The position numbers and the translations under genes were made by a program. A model generated the notes under the pieces. That model was not told where the DNA came from, ran no database searches, and saw only the letters and a program-made list of their open reading frames with translations. Below, one piece after another: positions 60,052-64,000 of a stretch of DNA of 64,000 nucleotides; the stretch's first letter is position 1; each line of letters starts with the position of its first letter. The stretch lies in NCBI GenBank assembly GCA_041393015.1, contig JAWKKV010000010.1:1-64000 (forward strand), written 5' to 3'. Source of the DNA: JAGQYH01 sp041393015 (GTDB lineage Bacteria > Bacteroidota > Bacteroidia > Chitinophagales > JADIYW01).

Positions 60052-60678
60052 TTGATACATATTAGCATAGGTGTTTTGGTGTTTTCTTGTTTATCCTTGA
60101 ATGCCCAAGAATTTGAGATAGATTCAATTTATAATGCCGATATTGATACCTCATATTATCAGCCATCTAAGAAAGAAACTAAAAGAGCTAATCATCAGTT
60201 AAAACTAGCCAATTCACCAGCGTTTTACAATCATGATGATCGACCTGGAAGAAAAGCTGCTTTTTATTCATTAGCGCTTCCGGGATTAGGGCAAGCTTAT
60301 AACAGAAAGTATTGGAAAATACCTATCGTTTATGGCGCCATTGGTACTACCCTTTATTTCACTGTTTCCAATAGTCAAAAATTAAAACAATACAATACTG
60401 CGTTAAGCGCAGAGCTAAGAGGTGAAACACACCAATTTTCCGGGATATTGACCGAAGCACAAATCACCCGTTCTCGTAATTTTTATAGAAAAAATACAGA
60501 ATTAAGTGCATTACTAACAGCTCTTTTTTGGGGCTTAAATATAGTGGATGCTGTAGTGGATGCGCATTTGTTTAAATTCGATATTTCAGATGATCTCAGC
60601 TTTCAATGGCATCCCGATTTATTAACAGGAAATAACAGTGTTATCCCCTCTATACATTTATCTTTACAATTCAAGTAG
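60052..60678 (+). CDS. DUF5683 family secreted or membrane protein
   Basis: The 208-residue protein starts with TTG at 60052, giving a signal peptide (IHISIGVLVFSCLSLNA, then QEFEID). The DUF5683 part includes RPGRKAAFYSLALPGLGQAYNRKYWKIPIVYGAIG, of which the PGLGQAYN motif is shared with TM2-like domains, and two membrane segments. It is a standard member of the parA-parB-DUF5683-dapB-lepB neighbourhood in Bacteroidota, but its function is unknown. It ends 3 bases before dapB, so it is co-transcribed with it. No better ATG start exists in frame. Confidence 0.85.
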   Translation: MIHISIGVLVFSCLSLNAQEFEIDSIYNADIDTSYYQPSKKETKRANHQLKLANSPAFYNHDDRPGRKAAFYSLALPGLGQAYNRKYWKIPIVYGAIGTTLYFTVSNSQKLKQYNTALSAELRGETHQFSGILTEAQITRSRNFYRKNTELSALLTALFWGLNIVDAVVDAHLFKFDISDDLSFQWHPDLLTGNNSVIPSIHLSLQFK

Positions 60679-60681
60679 TTT

Positions 60682-61425
60682 ATGATAAACATCGCATTAA
60701 TAGGATATGGAAAAATGGGTAGAACCATTCATGAAATAGCTAAAAACTCCTTCGCTGACAGCGTAAATATCAACCTAATTGTTGATCAACACAATCGAGC
60801 AGAATTAACACATGAGCAGTTACAACAATCAGATGTAGCCATTGAGTTTACTTCTCCCGAATCTGCAATTGAAAATATACAGTTTTGTTTTGACGCCAAT
60901 GTACCGGTGGTGTGTGGAAGTACAGGTTGGACAAAGCGCTTGAGAGAATTTCAAATTTATGCTGCAGAAAATGAGAAGTCGTTTTTATATGCACCTAATT
61001 TCAGTATTGGAGTCAATATTTTCTTTGAAATCAATCGACAACTCGCCACTATTATGGATGAGCACACTTCATATGATGTGAACATGGAAGAGATTCATCA
61101 TACAGAAAAGAAAGATGCGCCAAGTGGTACCGCTCTGTTTGCTGCATTTGATATTCTTCATCGTTTACATAGAAAAGACGGTTGGAAGAACAGAGAGAGT
61201 TCTAATGCTGCTACCTTAGAAATTTTTAGTAAAAGAGAAGATAGCGTGCCCGGAACGCATACCGTAAAATATTTTAATGAAATTGATGAAATAGAGATTA
61301 AACATACCGCAAAAAATAGAAATGGTTTTGCAACAGGTGCTTTAATAGCCGCTAAATGGTTGGTCGATAAAAAAGGCGCTTATACCATGGAAGATGTGCT
61401 TGGTTTCAACAAAAACAATATTTAA
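60682..61425 (+). CDS. dapB: 4-hydroxy-tetrahydrodipicolinate reductase
   Basis: The 247-residue enzyme makes tetrahydrodipicolinate for lysine and diaminopimelate synthesis, using NAD(P)H. The N-terminal Rossmann motif is ALIGYGKMGRTIHE, the FTSPESA segment and CGSTGW follow, and the catalytic region is EEIHHTEKKDAPSGTAL. The C-terminus KHTAKNRNGFATGALIAAKWL is as usual. It lies 3 bases after the DUF5683 gene and 3 bases before lepB, in an operon that links cell wall precursor supply with protein export and chromosome segregation. Confidence 0.96.
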   Translation: MINIALIGYGKMGRTIHEIAKNSFADSVNINLIVDQHNRAELTHEQLQQSDVAIEFTSPESAIENIQFCFDANVPVVCGSTGWTKRLREFQIYAAENEKSFLYAPNFSIGVNIFFEINRQLATIMDEHTSYDVNMEEIHHTEKKDAPSGTALFAAFDILHRLHRKDGWKNRESSNAATLEIFSKREDSVPGTHTVKYFNEIDEIEIKHTAKNRNGFATGALIAAKWLVDKKGAYTMEDVLGFNKNNI

Positions 61426-61428
61426 ACT

Positions 61429-63054
61429 ATGATCACAATTATATCAATACTAATTATATATTGGTTATCTCATATTCTTTTGTGGGGATTTTATACAAAA
61501 GCGAATCAACCCGGCTGGCATACATTAGTTCCTGTTTTACAAGACATGACCTTATTGGAAATATGTGGCAAAGCCAAATGGCAAGCAGTATTCAGTCTAA
61601 TTCCATTTATCAACTTTTTTGTAGCTATTCTTTGGGTAGCAGAAATGTTGAACTCATTTGGTAAAAGAAGCTTCTTAGATCATTTAAAAGGCCTACTTTT
61701 TGGTTTGTTCTTTTTGCCATTTTGGGGCGCTTCTAAAGATGTAGTTTATGAAGGACCAAGTGCCATAGAGGATAAGAAGAAAGGTATAAGAAAGTCGGCC
61801 GGTAGAGAATGGGCAGATGCTATCATTTATGCTTTTTTTGCAGCTGCTTTGATTAGAATGTTTATGTTGGAAGCCTATAAAATTCCATCTTCTTCTATGG
61901 AAGGCACACTACTAACCGGAGATTTTCTTTTTGTCAGTAAATTCCATTACGGCCCAAGAATTCCAAACACACCAATTGCATTTCCATTTGCTCACCATAC
62001 GATGCCTGTATTAGGCACAAAAGCCTACTGGGACGGACTTGAGCTTAAATACAGAAGACTTCCAGGTATTAATAAGGTTAAAAGATTCGATGCCCTCGTT
62101 TTTAATTATCCGGAAGGCGACACAGTAAGTGTTCAACATCAATCTAACCAAAGCTACTATTCTATTGTACGAGATGCACAGCAGAATTTAAAAAGAAGAG
62201 ATATTAGTAGTGGTAATAAAGTTAGATCTGATGAGGCGTATTTAGCCGCTGCTAGAAAAAAAGTATGGGAGACTTACGATATCATCGACCGACCGGTTGA
62301 TAAAAAGGAAAATTTCATTAAAAGATGTGTAGGTATTCCCGGTGATGAATTAGAAGTTAAACGAGGTGAGTTATGGATCAATGGTGAAAAAGCTTGGGTG
62401 CCTAAGAATATGTATATGCCTTATAGAATTGCGACCAATAAACAAATTGATCGTTTAATTGAGAAGCAAAATATTGGGGATGATCAAAAAATAGATCGCC
62501 AGTATTTTTACTTTTTAAATCAATCACAAGCAGAAGGATTAAAAAGCAATCCTGTAATTAATGATGTTGTTCCTTATTTAGAAGCTCCCGATGAGAATCT
62601 AGATATTTATTGGCAATATGATTATATGGGATGGAATGTAGATAATATCGGTAAGATTATCATTCCGAAAAAAGGCTGGACAGTTACTTTAGATTCTTCT
62701 AATATTAAGATCTACAAACGTGCTATTAGTGCATATGAAAAGAATGACTTAGTGATAGAAAACAATGAAGTGGTGAGCATTAATGGTGAAAAAACCAATC
62801 AATATACTTTTAAAATGGATTATTACTTTTTGATGGGTGATAATAGACATAACTCAATTGATTCTAGATTTTGGGGATTTGTTCCGGAAGATCATATTGT
62901 TGGAAAGCCATTGTTTGTATGGTTATCGATAGAACCAACAACTTGGGGTAATGGAATTCGTAATGATGCCGGTTTATTTGAAAGAATCAGATTTAAGCGT
63001 TTGTTTAAACCGGTGCATGGAAAGTATATTAATGGAGACATTCCTAGGGATTGA
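61429..63054 (+). CDS. lepB: signal peptidase I, long Bacteroidota form
   Basis: The 541-residue protein has an N-terminal hydrophobic extension (about residues 1-110, DUF5684-like, two to three membrane segments) before the peptidase. The catalytic Ser156 lies in IPSSSMEGTLLTGD and the general base Lys298 in FIKRCVGIPGDELEV. The final box MGDNRHNSIDSRFWGFVPEDHIVG is complete. An insertion of over 100 residues lies between boxes C and D, as is usual for the phylum. The enzyme removes signal peptides at the periplasmic face of the inner membrane. It ends the parA-lepB cluster; the intergenic region to fmt is about 300 bases. Confidence 0.96.
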   Translation: MITIISILIIYWLSHILLWGFYTKANQPGWHTLVPVLQDMTLLEICGKAKWQAVFSLIPFINFFVAILWVAEMLNSFGKRSFLDHLKGLLFGLFFLPFWGASKDVVYEGPSAIEDKKKGIRKSAGREWADAIIYAFFAAALIRMFMLEAYKIPSSSMEGTLLTGDFLFVSKFHYGPRIPNTPIAFPFAHHTMPVLGTKAYWDGLELKYRRLPGINKVKRFDALVFNYPEGDTVSVQHQSNQSYYSIVRDAQQNLKRRDISSGNKVRSDEAYLAAARKKVWETYDIIDRPVDKKENFIKRCVGIPGDELEVKRGELWINGEKAWVPKNMYMPYRIATNKQIDRLIEKQNIGDDQKIDRQYFYFLNQSQAEGLKSNPVINDVVPYLEAPDENLDIYWQYDYMGWNVDNIGKIIIPKKGWTVTLDSSNIKIYKRAISAYEKNDLVIENNEVVSINGEKTNQYTFKMDYYFLMGDNRHNSIDSRFWGFVPEDHIVGKPLFVWLSIEPTTWGNGIRNDAGLFERIRFKRLFKPVHGKYINGDIPRD

Positions 63055-63355
63055 TTAAAACTTTTAGACACTAATTTCACGGATTTTAGGATTGTTTAAT
63101 TCAATTATTCAAAAAGATTATTTTTTTTATTAGATTAAATCTATCGTCAATTTAGGTGGTTCTATTTTTTTTAAGTGCTTCCATTGATTTTTTATCGCAA
63201 AGCGATAATACGATTAGTGACATTTCAAAAGCAAACAAAATTAGCAGTATAAATCATCAATTATATTTGTGGGAATTAGCGAAATTCGTGTCTGCTTTTT
63301 TTATACCCAAAAATAATAAGTTACTTAAGAATTGCAATTCAATAAAATTACAACT
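63055..63355. other. intergenic region between lepB and fmt with an imperfect inverted repeat
   Basis: This 301-base gap holds no gene I can support. A 69-codon frame (63156-63365) starts with TTG, runs into fmt and looks like chance. The notable content is the pair GACACTAATTTCACGGATT (63067-63085) and AATTAGCGAAATTCGTGTC (63274-63292), inverted complements at 15 of 19 positions. The rest is AT-rich. The fmt promoter must lie here but no clear TAnnTTTG box was found. Confidence 0.55.
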
Positions 63356-64000
63356 ATGCGAATAATATTTATGGGAACGCCCGACTTTGCTGTGGCGAGT
63401 TTAGATATATTAGTTCAGAACAACTATAACATTGTTGGGGTGATTACAGCACCTGATAGAAAAGCCGGCAGAGGGAGACAAATTTCTGAATCTGCTGTCA
63501 AGAAATACGCTGTCGAACATGGTTTAAATATTCTACAACCCACCAACCTTAAAAACGAGGAATTCTTAACAGAGCTAGCTAATTTAAAAGCAGACCTTCA
63601 AATAGTAGTGGCTTTTAGAATGCTTCCTGAAGTAGTTTGGAATATGCCACCAAAAGGTACTTTTAATTTACACGCTTCTCTCCTGCCTCAGTATAGAGGC
63701 GCTGCTCCAATCAATTGGGCCATTATTAACGGAGAAACTGAAACCGGAGTAACCACTTTCTTTATCGACCATAAAATAGATACCGGAGATTTATTGTTTC
63801 AAGAAAAGGTAGCTATTCAACCGACAGAAAATGCAGGTCACCTACATGATAAACTAATGACCGTTGGAGCTGCTTTAGTATTGAAAACAGTTGTAGCGAT
63901 AGAAAGTAATGATACTCATCCTATTTCTCAAAAACAAGTAGTTGATATTAAACATGCTCCCAAAATATTCAAAGAAGATTGTTTGATTAATTGGACAGAC
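63356..64000 (+). CDS. fmt: methionyl-tRNA formyltransferase, 5' part
   Basis: The ATG at 63356 (MRIIFMGTPDFAVASLDILV) opens a frame that runs off the window end, so 215 of about 310 residues are visible. The formyltransferase motifs are GVITAPDRKAGRGRQ, the substrate-binding FNLHASLLPQYRGAAPINWAIINGE and TTFFIDHKIDTGD. The enzyme formylates initiator Met-tRNA using 10-formyl-tetrahydrofolate. The C-terminal tRNA-binding domain lies beyond the window. Confidence 0.96.
   Translation, partial: MRIIFMGTPDFAVASLDILVQNNYNIVGVITAPDRKAGRGRQISESAVKKYAVEHGLNILQPTNLKNEEFLTELANLKADLQIVVAFRMLPEVVWNMPPKGTFNLHASLLPQYRGAAPINWAIINGETETGVTTFFIDHKIDTGDLLFQEKVAIQPTENAGHLHDKLMTVGAALVLKTVVAIESNDTHPISQKQVVDIKHAPKIFKEDCLINWTD

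Noticed and set aside
58000..61500. parS site near parAB
   Set aside because: No sequence close to TGTTTCACGTGAAACA was found by eye on either strand in this stretch.
63156..63365. 69-codon frame between lepB and fmt
   Set aside because: It starts with TTG, overlaps the fmt start, covers an inverted repeat, and its product has no recognisable pattern.
1..64000. tRNA and rRNA genes
   Set aside because: No gap shows a TTCGAAT-type T-loop with a plausible acceptor stem, and no gap is large enough for rRNA genes.

Overview
The window is a piece of a low-GC Bacteroidota chromosome. The signs are two secreted proteins ending in a type IX secretion (T9SS) sorting domain, 7TM-DISM histidine kinases, the long Bacteroidota forms of NusB and signal peptidase I, DUF3276 and DUF5683 proteins, promoter-like TAnnTTTG boxes, and a ParA-ParB-DUF5683-DapB-LepB gene order that I recall as conserved in the phylum. 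The lineage below phylum cannot be fixed by eye. I saw no rRNA, tRNA, CRISPR array, transposase or prophage gene.

Layout. 1-3031: 3' part of an alpha-2-macroglobulin gene. 3211-11047: a restriction-modification island resembling LlaJI/BsuMI, with two tandem m5C methyltransferase domains (the second interrupted by a frameshift), a McrB-like AAA+ protein, a YhcG/DUF1016 nuclease and a DUF2357/PD-(D/E)XK McrC-like protein. 11248-15452: two T9SS cargo proteins with a tiny zinc-ribbon gene between them. 15689-18364 (minus): transglutaminase-like, acyltransferase and flavin oxidoreductase operon, with a palindromic repeat on each side. 18624-30099: mostly housekeeping and small secreted genes (dipeptidase, PPK2, YebC, HutG, HerA-like ATPase, beta-CASP nuclease, thioredoxin-like protein, lipocalin). 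30120-34859 (minus): YjbR-like protein, ferritin and two translationally coupled 7TM-DISM histidine kinases. 34896-47371: AceK, ribosomal protein S16, NRDE protein, CorA, DapF, Deg protease, FolC, SLC13 transporter, sulfotransferase. 47373-53128 (minus): DUF3857 protein, YchF, DUF3276, ABC exporter. 53279-57018: NusB, a hexamer repeat tract, and a minus-strand unit of FMN reductase, GNAT acetyltransferase and peptide-binding lipoprotein. 57129-64000: a small unknown, a metallo-hydrolase, then parA-parB-DUF5683-dapB-lepB and the start of fmt.

Two places deserve most attention. First, the two overlapping histidine kinases have complementary defects: one keeps the phospho-acceptor histidine but has lost the ATP-binding boxes, and the other keeps the ATP-binding boxes but has glutamate in place of the histidine. 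They look like an obligate kinase pair acting in trans, directly behind a ferritin gene. Second, the restriction island carries a third putative nuclease gene inside an otherwise LlaJI-like operon, and its second methyltransferase is split into two overlapping reading frames. That split could be a mutation, an assembly error, or a two-subunit methyltransferase.
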